Below are positions 55,597 through 64,000 of a DNA stretch of 64,000 nt, piece by piece. The notes beneath the pieces were generated by a model. The model had not been told where the DNA came from. It was given only the letters and a program-made list of their open reading frames with translations, and ran no database searches. The stretch is from Nocardioides zeae (GTDB taxonomy: Bacteria; Actinomycetota; Actinomycetes; Propionibacteriales; Nocardioidaceae). How positions within the stretch are numbered: the stretch's first letter is position 1; every line of letters starts with the position of its first letter. The stretch covers positions 186,001-250,000 of the forward strand of contig NZ_JAUTAN010000001.1 of NCBI RefSeq assembly GCF_030818655.1, in the 5' to 3' direction. The position numbers and the translations under genes are program-made.

Positions 55597-56904
55597 TCAG
55601 GACTGGTAGACGGTCGGCAGCAGCGGCTCGCCGCGTGTCATCGACCGGGCGGCCATCGGGAGCTCCGCGAAGGCGGCGGCGTGGCGCTCGCGCGCGGCCT
55701 CGAGCGGCTCGCGCCCGACGACCTCGCCGCCGACGACCAGGTCGCGGTGCAGCGGACGGTCGGTCGTGCCGTCGCCGGGCTCCGGCTCGGCGTCGACCGC
55801 GATGACCTCGGCGACCGCGACGCCGTCCTGGAGGCGCCGCACCGCGCGCTTGCTGCCGCCGACCGAGAGCTTGTTGGTGCTCTTCTTGGCGACGGGCACC
55901 ATGCGGCCCTCGTCGTCCTCGCGGGCGACGAGCTTGTAGACGAACGCGCTCGTGGGGTGCCCGGAGCCGGTGACGAGGCGGGTGCCCACGCCGTAGCCGT
56001 CCACCGGGGCGGAGGCCAGCGACGCGATGGCGAACTCGTCGAGGTCGCTCGTGACGATGATGCGGGTGTCGCGCGCGCCGAGGGAGTCGAGCTGCTCGCG
56101 CACCTCGACCGCCAGCGCGCCGAGGTCGCCCGAGTCGAGACGGACCGCGCCCAGCCTGGGACCGGCGACCTCGACGGCGAGGCGCACGGCCTCCCGCACG
56201 TCGTAGGTGTCGACGAGCAGCGACGTGCCGACGCCGAGGCTGGAGACCTGGGCGCGGAACGCGTCGGCCTCGGTGTCGTGGAGCAGGGTGAAGGCGTGGG
56301 CGGAGGTGCCGGTGCTCGGCACGCCGTAGCGCTGCCGGGCGGCCAAGTTGCTCGTGGCGCCGAAGCCGGCGACGTACGCCGCCCGCGCGGCCGCCACCGC
56401 GGCCTCCTCGTGGGTGCGCCGCGAGCCCATGTCGATGCAGGGGCGGCCGCCGGCCACGGCGGTCATCCGCGACGCGGCGCTGGCGATGGCGGAGTCGTGG
56501 TTGTAGATCGAGAGGAGCACGGTCTCGAGGAGGACCGCCTCGGCGAAGGCCGACTCGACCACGAGGAGGGGGGAGCCGGGGAAGTAAGCCTCGCCCTCGC
56601 CGTACCCCCGGACGTCGCCCGAGAACCGGTAGTCGGCGAGCCACGCGAGGGTCGCGTCGTCGACGACCCGCTCCTCGGCGAGGAAGTCGAGCGTCGCGGT
56701 GTCGAAGCGGAACGCCTCGATCGCCTCGAGCGCCCGGCCCACGCCGGCGACGACGCCGTAGCGGCGGCCCTCCGGCAGCTTGCGGCCGAAGAGCTCGAAG
56801 ACGGAGCGGCGGTGGGCCGTGCCGGAGGCGAGCGCGGCCTGGAGCATGGTGAGCTCGTAGTGGTCCGTCAGCAGCGCGGTGGCCGGCGCCTCTGTAATAG
56901 TCAT
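55597..56904 (-). CDS. pncB: Nicotinate phosphoribosyltransferase
   Basis: A 435-aa type II phosphoribosyltransferase-fold enzyme; TDHYELTMLQAAL at the start, SRRTHEEAAVAAARAAYVAG in the middle and VRLDSGDLGALA in the active site are typical. It joins nicotinate and PRPP to give NaMN. The ATG at 56904 lies within a palindrome and only about 7 nt past a perfect TATATT -10 box, so the mRNA should be leaderless and repressor binding would block the start. Operon order is pncB-pncA-enoyl-CoA hydratase. Confidence 0.94.
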   Translation of the reverse strand: MTITEAPATALLTDHYELTMLQAALASGTAHRRSVFELFGRKLPEGRRYGVVAGVGRALEAIEAFRFDTATLDFLAEERVVDDATLAWLADYRFSGDVRGYGEGEAYFPGSPLLVVESAFAEAVLLETVLLSIYNHDSAIASAASRMTAVAGGRPCIDMGSRRTHEEAAVAAARAAYVAGFGATSNLAARQRYGVPSTGTSAHAFTLLHDTEADAFRAQVSSLGVGTSLLVDTYDVREAVRLAVEVAGPRLGAVRLDSGDLGALAVEVREQLDSLGARDTRIIVTSDLDEFAIASLASAPVDGYGVGTRLVTGSGHPTSAFVYKLVAREDDEGRMVPVAKKSTNKLSVGGSKRAVRRLQDGVAVAEVIAVDAEPEPGDGTTDRPLHRDLVVGGEVVGREPLEAARERHAAAFAELPMAARSMTRGEPLLPTVYQS

Positions 56905-56916
56905 GATGACAATATA
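56900..56916 (-). promoter_or_regulatory. -10 box and NrtR-like palindrome at the pncB start
   Basis: GTCAT-G-ATGAC (56900-56910) flanked by AATA and AATAT, overlapping the pncB ATG. On the coding strand TATATT (56911-56916) is the -10 box. NrtR/NiaR-type repressors of NAD genes bind similar GTCATnATGAC elements; no such regulator gene is in the window. Confidence 0.6.
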
Positions 56917-56971
56917 GGGGGTGGGGTGTTGCCCCGCAAGAGAGTCCCCGCCGCTGTGTCACGATGGGCGC

Positions 56972-57268
56972 GTGTCTGCTGCCAGCCCCGTCGAGGTCGA
57001 GCCGACGCTCACCCCGGACGACTCGCCGACCTTGGCGAGCCCGTGGGTCACGATCGTCTGGGACGACCCGGTCAACCTCATGAGCTACGTGACCTTCGTG
57101 TTCCGGTCCTACTTCGGCTACTCCACCGAGAAGGCCGAGGAGCTGATGCTCCAGGTGCACAACGACGGCAGGTCGGTGGTGTCCACCGGGAGCCGCGAGG
57201 CGATGGAGCGCGACGTGCAGGCGATGCACGAGTACGGGCTCTGGGCCACGATGGAGCGTGCCGAGTGA
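56972..57268 (+). CDS. clpS: ATP-dependent Clp protease adaptor ClpS
   Basis: A 98-aa protein with the ClpS core [20 protein letters not shown] and the helical [17 protein letters not shown], which together form the N-degron-binding pocket. ClpS delivers proteins with destabilising N-termini to ClpC/ClpP. A short disordered N-terminus precedes the core. GTG 56972 is the start; the gene overlaps the DUF2017 gene (GTGA), a pairing conserved in actinobacteria. Confidence 0.95.
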   Translation: MSAASPVEVEPTLTPDDSPTLASPWVTIVWDDPVNLMSYVTFVFRSYFGYSTEKAEELMLQVHNDGRSVVSTGSREAMERDVQAMHEYGLWATMERAE

Positions 57269-57849
57269 CCGGCTTCACCCGGCACCGGAGGAGCGGCCGC
57301 GTCATCGCCGCGTTCACCGGCTTCGAGGCCGACCTGCTGCGCTCGTTGGCCGGGCAGCTGGTCGAGCTGCTCCGCAACGAGGCCGCCGCGCCCCGCGACC
57401 CGGTCGACCCGTTGGAGGCCATGCTCGACTTCGACGGTCCGACCACCGCGCCGGAGGACCCGGTGCTCGCGCGGCTGTTCCCCACGGCGTACCAGGACGA
57501 CGAGGAGGCGGCGGCCGAGTTCCGGCGCTTCACCGAGGGCCACCTCCGCGACGGCAAGTCGGCGGCCGCCTGCCGCATCATCGAGGACCTCGAGGAGGCC
57601 GGGCTGCCCGACGAGCTGACCGAGGACGGGCTGATGATCGACGTCGAGCTCACCGAGGACGTCGCCGTCACGTGGATGCGCTCGTTCACCGACATCCGGC
57701 TCGCCCTCGCCACCCGGCTCGGTGTCGAGGACGGCGACGAGGCCCGGTGGATGGCCCTGCCCGACGACGACCCGCGGGCCCAGGCGCACGACATCTACGA
57801 GTGGGTCGGCTACCTCCAGGAGACCCTGGTCGGTGCCCTGACGCGCTGA
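57265..57849 (+). CDS. DUF2017 protein
   Basis: A 194-aa soluble helical protein with [29 protein letters not shown] and [21 protein letters not shown]2017 is an actinobacterial family that regularly follows clpS, suggesting a role in or near N-end-rule proteolysis; its activity is unknown. Starts at GTG 57265 by overlap with the clpS stop. Confidence 0.92.
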   Translation: MTGFTRHRRSGRVIAAFTGFEADLLRSLAGQLVELLRNEAAAPRDPVDPLEAMLDFDGPTTAPEDPVLARLFPTAYQDDEEAAAEFRRFTEGHLRDGKSAAACRIIEDLEEAGLPDELTEDGLMIDVELTEDVAVTWMRSFTDIRLALATRLGVEDGDEARWMALPDDDPRAQAHDIYEWVGYLQETLVGALTR

Positions 57850-57892
57850 GGGGCGGGTCGACCCCTCAGGCCGAGGATGCTTCGATGGGGTC

Positions 57893-58480
57893 ATGCCCTT
57901 GAAGCGATCCGCTCGTGCCGCCGCCCTGGGCCTCGGGGCCGGGCTCGTGCTCGCGTCGACCGTCGCCTGCAGCGGCTCCGACCCCGACGACACGGCCGAG
58001 GAGTCCCCGTCCTCGTCCACGACCTCCGCGGCTCCCACGACGTCCGAGCCGACGGAGCCGTCCGGCTCCGCGACGACGGACCCCACCGGGAGCCCGGAGA
58101 CCGCACCGCCCGACACCGCCTCGACGGGAGAGGCCCTGCCGCCCGTCGACGGTGAGCCCTGCACCGCGGACGTGACGCTGAGCGGTGCCGTCGCGTCGAG
58201 CTGGGAGGGGGAGGGCGTCGTCGCCGAGGACGGTGCCTACGGGCCGACGGTGACCTACCAGTCGACGCACGAGGACCACGGCGTCACGCTCGTCGCGGCC
58301 GGCGAGGGGTTCGACGCGGCGGCGTACCTGACGTCGGGCGACGCGTTCTTCGGTTCGGTCCCGGGCTCCGGCGACGTGCAGATCGACCCCGCGGGCGGGG
58401 GTGCCCAGGTGGACGTCGAGCTCGTGGCCCCCGAGCTCGAGGGCGACCCGGTGCGCCTCGTCGCGACCTTCACCTGCTGA
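57893..58480 (+). CDS. Lipoprotein of unknown function
   Basis: A 195-aa lipoprotein with lipobox LASTVACSG, then about 55 residues of Ser/Thr/Pro/Glu linker and a beta-rich domain (about 85-195) with GEPCTADVTLSG and a final Cys (ATFTC) that may pair with it. Not a recognised family. Its stop overlaps the next ATG (TGATG), coupling it to the Nudix gene. Confidence 0.7.
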   Translation: MPLKRSARAAALGLGAGLVLASTVACSGSDPDDTAEESPSSSTTSAAPTTSEPTEPSGSATTDPTGSPETAPPDTASTGEALPPVDGEPCTADVTLSGAVASSWEGEGVVAEDGAYGPTVTYQSTHEDHGVTLVAAGEGFDAAAYLTSGDAFFGSVPGSGDVQIDPAGGGAQVDVELVAPELEGDPVRLVATFTC

Positions 58481-58965
58481 TGCCGGTCCCCGACTTCATC
58501 GCGGCGCTGCGCGCCCGCATCGGCACGGCCGAGCTGTGGCTCCCGGGCGTCACCGCCGTGGTGGTGCGTCCGGCGCCCCGTCCCGGCGCTCGCGAGGTGC
58601 TGCTGGTGCGCCGCTCCGACAACGGCGCGTGGACCCCGGTCACCGGCATCTGCGACCCCGGCGAGGAACCCGCCGTCACGGCCCGCCGCGAGGCGCTCGA
58701 GGAGACCGGGGTCGAGATCGTCGTCGACCGGCTCGCGCTCGTGCGGACGACGGGCCTCGTGGTCTACCCCAACGGCGACCGCAACCGCTACCTCGACCAC
58801 ACCTTCGCGTGCCGCTGGGTGTCCGGGGAGGCGTACGTCGCGGACGACGAGTCCTCCGAGGTCGGCTGGTTCGCGCTCGACGCGCTGCCGCCCATGACCG
58901 ACGAGATGCGCGAGCGCATCGACGCCGGGGCCAGCGACGAGACCGCGGCGCGGTTCACGCGCTGA
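58480..58965 (+). CDS. Nudix hydrolase
   Basis: A 161-aa protein with an intact Nudix box: G-x5-E-x7-REALEETGV, beginning GICDPGEEPAV. It hydrolyses nucleoside diphosphates linked to another moiety; the sequence NRYLDHTFACRWVSGEAYV resembles Nudix enzymes of actinobacteria with broad or NUDT12-unrelated specificity. The exact substrate is unknown. Start overlaps the lipoprotein stop. Confidence 0.92.
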   Translation: MPVPDFIAALRARIGTAELWLPGVTAVVVRPAPRPGAREVLLVRRSDNGAWTPVTGICDPGEEPAVTARREALEETGVEIVVDRLALVRTTGLVVYPNGDRNRYLDHTFACRWVSGEAYVADDESSEVGWFALDALPPMTDEMRERIDAGASDETAARFTR

Positions 58966-58981
58966 CCCCGGCGTCCCCCGG

Positions 58982-60244
58982 TCAGGCGGGGAACGAGTTG
59001 CGGCTCTCGCTCACCGCGAGCGGGTCGTAGCCGGGCGTCTTGAGCATCTCGTGGAGGTGGCGGCGGCGGACGCCCATGTTGCCGCCGTCGTAGACGGGGA
59101 AGCACAGGACGTCCTGCATGATCGGCGCGATCGAGCTGCGGTCGCCGTAGGCGTCGACGCCGACGAGCCGCATCGCGTCGTACACGACCTGCACCGACAG
59201 CTCGGAGTTGTAGATCTTCGACATGTTCGACAGCTCGCGGTCGAGACCGCCCGTCTTGTCGAACTGGTCGGCGGCCTTCCACGCCAGGTAGCGGCCCGCC
59301 TCGATGCGGGTCTTGATGTCGGCCAGCATGTAGCCGGCGTTCTGGTGCTCGATGACCGGCACGGGCGCGCCGCGGGTCTCGGTGCGGAGGAACTCGTAGG
59401 CGATGTCGAACGCGGCCCGCATGCGGCCGACGCAGGCGGCGGCGATGCTCGAGCAGGTCCAGGAGAAGGCGCCCTTGACGAGGGCCATGCCCTCCTCGCC
59501 CGGCGTGCCGATCATGTTGTCGAGCGGCACCCGCACGTCGCGGAACTCGACGATGGGCGAGTTGGTCGCGAGGTGGCCCATCGTGTCGATCATGCCGGTG
59601 ATCTCGACGCCCGGCGTCCCGCGCTCGACGACCACGACGGCGAGCGACTCGGCCGGCGGCTTGGACGGGTCGGTGCGACACACGACGCTGATCAGGTCGG
59701 CGCCGCGGTCGTCCCAGCCCGAGGCGTTGGTGGTGTAGGCCTTGCGACCGTTGATGACGAGGCTGTCGCCGTCCCGCACGGCGAAGGTCTGCACGCCGAC
59801 GCTCGGGTCGGGGGAGTCGAAGTTGGCGGCGCCCGCGGCCTCGCTGAACGCGATCGCGCCCAGCGCCGGGCTGCCGTCGAGGAACGGGGCGAAGAACCGC
59901 TCCTTCTGCTCCGGCGTGCCGCCGACGACGATCGGGTAGAGCCCGAGCCCGGTGCCGAGCACCGCCGACGCGACGTTGACGTCGACCCGGGCCAGCTCCT
60001 CGCAGGCGAGGGCGAACTGCAGGTTGGTGAAGCGGCCGCCGCCGTTCTCGGCCGGCACCAGGCCCTTGACGAAGCCGGCGTCGACCATCTGCTGGTAGAA
60101 GGGCTGCAGCGCACGGAACCGGTCGAGCGGGTCGGCGAGGGGGGCGATCGCCTCGGGCACGCCGCTCAGCACCTTCTCGGCGAACTCGTGGGCCTGGGCC
60201 CGCAGGCCGAGCTCCTCGGGGGACAGGGTGAAGTCGATGGCCAT
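58982..60244 (-). CDS. Acyl-CoA dehydrogenase
   Basis: A 420-aa ACAD with AFSEAAGAANFDSPD in place of the usual SEPxxGSD loop, TNASGWDDRGADLISVV, and a C-terminal FPVYDGGNMGVRRRHLHEML. The unusual active-site loop places it in a diverged group, possibly acting on branched or cyclic acyl-CoA. A divergent AraC-type gene begins 232 bp away; that spacer probably contains its control elements. Confidence 0.88.
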   Translation of the reverse strand: MAIDFTLSPEELGLRAQAHEFAEKVLSGVPEAIAPLADPLDRFRALQPFYQQMVDAGFVKGLVPAENGGGRFTNLQFALACEELARVDVNVASAVLGTGLGLYPIVVGGTPEQKERFFAPFLDGSPALGAIAFSEAAGAANFDSPDPSVGVQTFAVRDGDSLVINGRKAYTTNASGWDDRGADLISVVCRTDPSKPPAESLAVVVVERGTPGVEITGMIDTMGHLATNSPIVEFRDVRVPLDNMIGTPGEEGMALVKGAFSWTCSSIAAACVGRMRAAFDIAYEFLRTETRGAPVPVIEHQNAGYMLADIKTRIEAGRYLAWKAADQFDKTGGLDRELSNMSKIYNSELSVQVVYDAMRLVGVDAYGDRSSIAPIMQDVLCFPVYDGGNMGVRRRHLHEMLKTPGYDPLAVSESRNSFPA

Positions 60245-60476
60245 GGTGGTGCTCCTCACAGTCGGTGACGGGGGTGTGAGGAATCCTGGGAGCGGAGAGC
60301 GGGGTGGCGCGCGAACGAGGGTGCACGCGACCTGGTACCTCCGTGCACGTCGGGGCGCGGCGCGCCGTGGGCGGTGTTCCGCGTGAGCGCGTGCGCCGAC
60401 CGTCACGAAGACGTTGCACGGCCGTAGCGCGATCGCACCACCGTTTCGCATACTCGGAGACCGAAGGGAGGTCGCC

Positions 60477-61493
60477 GTGCGCACCTGGACGACCCTCGAT
60501 CGGCCCGAGGCGGACCAGTACAGCTACTGGCGCGAGGTCGTGTGCGAGGCCTTCACGCCCCTGCGCCCCGCCGAGCGTGGCCACGCGGACCGCTGGTGCC
60601 GCGGGGGCCTGCCCGGCTGGGTCGCCAGCCGCTCCCTGGGGGCGGTGAACGCGGCGGAGGTCGCCAGCTGCGACCAGGTGATCCACCACGGCCGCCGCGA
60701 GGTCGGACGCGTGGAGCAGGAGGTCGCCTTCGTCAACGTCATGCTGGGCGGGCGCTGCGTCGTCGAGCAGGACGGCCGCCGCACGCTGTCGGGGCCGGGC
60801 ACGTTCTCGGTCGTCGACGCCACGCGCCCGTTCCGGCTGGACTACCTCGACGAGTGGCGGACCCTGTCGTTCCGGGTGCCGGTCGGCGCGGTGCCGTCCG
60901 CGGTGCCGTCGGCGGTGCTCGCGCCGGCCACGGCCGTCACCTTCTCCGCGCGGCACGGGCTGTCGAGCGTGCTCGCGAGCACCCTGGACGCGATCTGGCG
61001 GAACGAGGAGCGGCTCGGCCCCGACGAGGCGGAGAGCGCGGGCGCCGCGGTGACCACGCTGCTCCTCGCCCTCGGTCCGTCGGCGGACGGCGCGGGACCG
61101 GCCGCCCTCGACGGCCCGGCCGCGGCCACGGCCCTGCGGCACCGGATCGAGGACCACGTGCGTCTCCACGTCGCGGACGCCGACGTGACCCCGCCCGCGG
61201 TGGCGGCGCACTTCGGCATCTCGCTGCGCAAGCTGCACCAGCTCTACGCCGGGACGGACGCCTCCTTCGGGCAGACCGTCATGCGCATCCGGGTCGAGCA
61301 GTGCGCGGAGGACCTGGTGCGCCGAGGCGGCGCGGGGTCGCTGACGGCCCTGGCCCACCGGTGGGGCTTCGCCGACCTCTCCCACCTCAACAAGGCGTTC
61401 CGGCGGCACGTCGGGTGCCGCGCGGCGGAGTACGCCGAGGCGGCACTTTCCCCGGTCGACCGGGGAACATGTCGCTTAGACCATCAACATTGA
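60477..61493 (+). CDS. AraC-family transcriptional regulator
   Basis: A 338-aa regulator: an N-terminal AraC_binding_2-type sensor domain (about 1-180) and a C-terminal pair of HTHs (about 225-325) with PAVAAHFGISLRKLHQLYAG and FADLSHLNKAFRRHVGC. The natural end is near GCRAAEYAEA; the last 17 residues (ALSPVDRGTCRLDHQH) are encoded by the inserted palindromic repeat downstream. AAGGGAGG precedes GTG 60477. It probably regulates the divergent acyl-CoA dehydrogenase. Confidence 0.9.
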   Translation: MRTWTTLDRPEADQYSYWREVVCEAFTPLRPAERGHADRWCRGGLPGWVASRSLGAVNAAEVASCDQVIHHGRREVGRVEQEVAFVNVMLGGRCVVEQDGRRTLSGPGTFSVVDATRPFRLDYLDEWRTLSFRVPVGAVPSAVPSAVLAPATAVTFSARHGLSSVLASTLDAIWRNEERLGPDEAESAGAAVTTLLLALGPSADGAGPAALDGPAAATALRHRIEDHVRLHVADADVTPPAVAAHFGISLRKLHQLYAGTDASFGQTVMRIRVEQCAEDLVRRGGAGSLTALAHRWGFADLSHLNKAFRRHVGCRAAEYAEAALSPVDRGTCRLDHQH

Positions 61494-61535
61494 TGGTCGA
61501 AGCGGCACTTTCCCCGGTCGACCGGGGAAGTTGTC
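61440..61535. repeat. REP-like double palindrome element
   Basis: Two direct copies of GCGGCACTT...GGGGAA, each holding the perfect 20-bp palindrome TTCCCCGGTCGACCGGGGAA (61448-61467 and 61510-61529), in wider imperfect GCGRCA...TGTCGC symmetry of about 36 bp. Between them is a second palindrome GACCATCAACATTGATGGTC (61480-61499). It reaches into the AraC coding end and stops just before the convergent oxidoreductase gene. Confidence 0.85.
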
Positions 61536-61541
61536 GCCCCC

Positions 61542-63125
61542 TCAGTAACCCGCAAACGCGTCGGTCCGCACCTTCGCCGCCCGGCCGCGCAGGCCGCCGC
61601 GCAGGGCGGCGACCATGGCCGGCGGCCCCGAGACGTACGCCGCGCGCCCACCCACGTCGGGCACGGCGTCCGCGACGAGGTCGGCGCTGACGTACGGAGC
61701 GTCGACGTGCCGCCAGCCCGGCGGCAGGTCCGACGGTGCGCCCGGGGCGACGAGCACGACGGGCACGCCCGTGGCCACGAGCTCGTCGCGGTAGGCGACG
61801 TCGTCGGCGTCGGGCACGCCGTACACGAGCACGACGTCCCGGCCGGCGGCGCCGGGCGAGCGCAGCTGTGAGAGGAACGGCGTCACGCCGATGCCGCCCG
61901 CCACGAGCAGGAGCGGGCGGTCGCCGCGGGGGAGCACGAAGTCCCCGCCGACGGCGGTGGCGGTGAGGTGGGAGCCGACCTCGGTGGCCAGCAGCGCGGA
62001 CTTGAAGGACGAGCACGGCTCGGGCACGCGCAGCGCGACGGCGACCTCGTCGGCGCCGGCGGGGCTGACGATGCTGAAGGCGCGCCGCACGCCCCGGCGG
62101 TCGGCACCGCGGTGCGGCGCGGCGAGCTCGAGGTACTGGCCCGGGGCGAACCGCACCGGGCGCCGCGGCGCGAAGGTCAGCTCCCACACGTCGCCGGCCA
62201 CGCGGCGGCGGCCCGTGAGGTGCAGCCGCACGCCGCCGCGCTGCCCGAGCCAGAAGCCGACGGCGCCCGAGAGCACGAGCGCGAGCTCCGACTTGAGCGT
62301 GTAGAACCAGTAGGTCGGCGGATCCAGGATGAAGATCGACTGGAAGCTCGGCCACGCGTAGACGACCGCCGCCAGCACGGCGACCCCGAGCTGCTGGGCC
62401 CGCCGCGGCGGCAGCGTCAGCGGCTCGCTCAGCATGAAGCCCGCGAGGAAGATCGCCGGCGAGGAGACGAACGCGAAGGTCAGCGCATCGGAGAACGTGC
62501 TGCCGATGTTGACCTGCCCGAGCACGACGAGGCCCGAGCCGAGCAGCGCAAAGAGGACGCCGAGGGCGACCTTGCGGGTGCGCCAGAGCACCACCAGCGC
62601 GGCGACCGCGACCGGCACCACCATGGCCTCGTTCGCGATCCACCAGCCGTTGGCGATGCCGACGCCCCGGCCCGCGAGGTGGTGCACGGTGAAGACGATG
62701 ACGACCCCGGCGGCCGCCGGGTTCACGACGTGGCGGCCGCGCACGGCGATCACGTACTTCGACGCGCTCGCCGCCACCGCCGTCGCCGCCACCCACACGA
62801 GGCCCTCGACGTCGACGGCCGGGAGCAGCAGGAACCACAGCAGCAGGCCAGTGATGACCGACGACTCCGTGTGGGGTCGCACGCCGAGCGGCCACGCGAT
62901 CGCCGCGTTCGACAGCACGGCCGCGGCGACCGCGACGACGAGCGTCAGGGCCGAGTCGCCGACCGTCGTGAAGCCGACGAGCAGCCGGTCGGTGCCGATG
63001 AGCAGGAGCGCGTACGCCGCGAGCAGGCCCAGCAGGAGCGTCACCACGCGATACATGGGCAGGCGGCCGAGCGCGGCGTCGACCCGTCCGGTCACGGCGC
63101 TGGGGGCGGTGGTCGTGGTGGTCAT
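61542..63125 (-). CDS. NqrB/RnfD-like membrane protein fused to a ferredoxin-NADP reductase-type domain
   Basis: A 527-aa fusion. Residues 20-270 form about nine helices of NqrB/RnfD type with GRHVVNPAAAGVVIVF and FMLSEPLTLPPRRAQ; residues 280-527 are an FNR-like FAD/NAD reductase with RRAFSIVSPAGA (FAD), GGIGVTPFLSQL and YVSGPPAMVAAL (NAD). The fusion should pass electrons from NAD(P)H to a membrane flavin or acceptor. ATG 63125 overlaps the apbE stop, and ApbE supplies covalent FMN, supporting an electron-transport role. Confidence 0.9.
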   Translation of the reverse strand: MTTTTTAPSAVTGRVDAALGRLPMYRVVTLLLGLLAAYALLLIGTDRLLVGFTTVGDSALTLVVAVAAAVLSNAAIAWPLGVRPHTESSVITGLLLWFLLLPAVDVEGLVWVAATAVAASASKYVIAVRGRHVVNPAAAGVVIVFTVHHLAGRGVGIANGWWIANEAMVVPVAVAALVVLWRTRKVALGVLFALLGSGLVVLGQVNIGSTFSDALTFAFVSSPAIFLAGFMLSEPLTLPPRRAQQLGVAVLAAVVYAWPSFQSIFILDPPTYWFYTLKSELALVLSGAVGFWLGQRGGVRLHLTGRRRVAGDVWELTFAPRRPVRFAPGQYLELAAPHRGADRRGVRRAFSIVSPAGADEVAVALRVPEPCSSFKSALLATEVGSHLTATAVGGDFVLPRGDRPLLLVAGGIGVTPFLSQLRSPGAAGRDVVLVYGVPDADDVAYRDELVATGVPVVLVAPGAPSDLPPGWRHVDAPYVSADLVADAVPDVGGRAAYVSGPPAMVAALRGGLRGRAAKVRTDAFAGY

Positions 63126-64000
63126 GCGAAGACCTCTCCGGGGAAGTCGGGGGAGACGTGGAGCCGGTGGCCGCTGTCACCGGGGCCGCGGTCGAGACGG
63201 ACGTACGACGCACCCTCCGCGGCGGCGAGAGCAGCCGCGGCGTCGGGCTCGAGCAGGAAGAGGGCGGTCGCGAGACCGTCGGCGACGAGCGCGGAGCCGG
63301 CGACGACCCAGGTGGCGAGCACGTCGGTGACGGGCCGCCCGGTGCGCGCGTCGAGCACGTGGTGGAGACCGTCGCCCCAGGCGCGCCGGTTGGTGGCCGA
63401 CGCGCAGAGCGCCCGACGTGCCGGCGCGCCGTCGAGCGCGGCGACGCCGACGGCGAAGCCGGGTCGCTCCGGGTGCTCCAGGGCGACCCGGTAGGGCGCG
63501 GCGCCGGCCCCCCGGCACGTGGACGAGGTCGCCGCTGGCGTCGACGGTGACCCCGCCGGTGCGGTGCTCGGCGAAGCCCAGGACCACGTCGGTGACGAGG
63601 TCGACGAGGTAGCCCTTGCCGGCCGCTCCCACGTCGAGCACGAACGGCTTCGCGGTCTCCAGGTACGGCGCGTCCCAGCCCACCGCGCCCCAGTCCACCG
63701 CCGGGCGGTGCCCGGGACGGGCCGTGAGGGTGTAGCCCGCGTCGTACCCCAGGTGCTCGAGGCCGTCGCCGACCGCCGGGGACAGGGCCCCGGCGGTGGC
63801 GGTGTGCAGCCGGTCGTAGAGCGCGAGGAGCGGGCCGGCGTCGTCGGGCATCCGGTGCCGACCCGCGGTGGCCCGGACCGCGTCGACCACCGACCCCGCA
63901 CGGAAGCGGGACCAGGCCCGGTCGAAGGCGTCGATGCGGAGTGCGACGGCGCGGCGCACCGCGTCCGTCAGCGGCGCCTCGGTCGTGAGGCGCCAGCGGG
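63122..64000 (-). pseudogene. apbE: FAD:protein FMN transferase ApbE, frameshifted and truncated at the window edge
   Basis: The frame enters from the right edge (open through position 64000), passes GTG 63959 and encodes ApbE motifs DAFDRAWSRFR, VDWGAVGWDAPYLETAKP, LDVGAAGKGYLVDLV and TVDASGDLVHVPG. At the C6 run 63509-63514 the frame must shift to continue with APYRVALEHPERPG, NRRAWGDGLHHVLDARTGRP and the terminal stop. Deleting one base restores the sequence. ApbE attaches FMN to Thr in partner proteins. The lesion is either real or a homopolymer sequencing error. Confidence 0.85.

Overview
This is a 64 kb chromosomal segment of a high-GC Gram-positive bacterium. GTG and TTG starts are frequent, and stop/start overlaps (ATGA, GTGA, TTGA) link many genes. 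Actinobacterial marker families are present: DUF3039 beside a DEAD/DEAH helicase, DUF3048, DUF2505, DUF2017 beside ClpS, an Excalibur lipid/cell-surface protein and a 180-kDa NAD-glutamate dehydrogenase. The gene content best fits Nocardioides or a close relative (Nocardioidaceae); that placement is inference. No rRNA, tRNA, CRISPR array or intact insertion sequence was found.

The left edge (1-2.9 kb) has clearly lower GC than the rest and looks like the end of an accessory island. It holds the tail of a GHKL ATPase, a translationally coupled 657-aa protein with a receiver-like domain, and a tandem-HTH protein resembling recombinase-associated DNA-binding proteins. From 2.9 to 11.1 kb come a DesK/NarL-type two-component system, divergent from a CDP-alcohol phosphatidyltransferase/membrane protein pair, then several small unknown or membrane proteins, a TspO-like protein, a terpenoid-cyclase-fold protein and an SRPBCC gene broken by an amber codon. 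From 11.1 to 17.2 kb lies a tripartite tricarboxylate transporter operon (tctCBA plus a universal stress protein), divergent from its likely CitA/DcuS-type two-component regulator. A four-gene coupled operon (17.2-21.7 kb) encodes three flavin-dependent LLM-type monooxygenases and a GNAT acetyltransferase.

The segment 21.9-34.2 kb is mostly housekeeping and regulation: an M15 peptidase, HIT protein, SDR, DUF3048 lipoprotein, a TetR regulator with a repeat-rich control region, YqgE, DUF3039 plus helicase, divergent HxlR and thioesterase genes, a MarR-MFS operon and a frameshifted DUF1697 gene. At 34.2-34.48 kb there is a gene-free stretch with a good promoter, an extreme Shine-Dalgarno, a 12-codon ORF and a three-way-junction RNA fold, just before a two-GAF histidine kinase. 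Next come paired acyl-CoA dehydrogenases, a yybP-ykoY manganese riboswitch with mntP, an Excalibur protein, an orphan SAF/CpaE-like pair, a large membrane protein with a cupredoxin-like lipoprotein, and a wax-ester synthase/DGAT-type acyltransferase.

The right part centres on glutamate and NAD metabolism. pruA makes glutamate and the large glutamate dehydrogenase deaminates it to 2-oxoglutarate. pncB and pncA salvage nicotinate and nicotinamide behind an NrtR-like operator. ClpS, DUF2017, a lipoprotein and a Nudix hydrolase follow. The window ends with an acyl-CoA dehydrogenase divergent from an AraC regulator, then an NqrB/RnfD-like oxidoreductase coupled to a frameshifted apbE that runs off the edge.

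Most noteworthy beyond ordinary genes: the receiver/GHKL pair; the structured RNA candidate at 34.2-34.47 kb; four copies, in two pairs, of a roughly 62-bp dispersed intergenic repeat (40.2-40.4 and 53.95-54.15 kb); a double palindromic REP-like element fused to the end of the AraC gene (61.44-61.54 kb); and four apparent gene-breaking lesions that are either real decay or sequencing errors.
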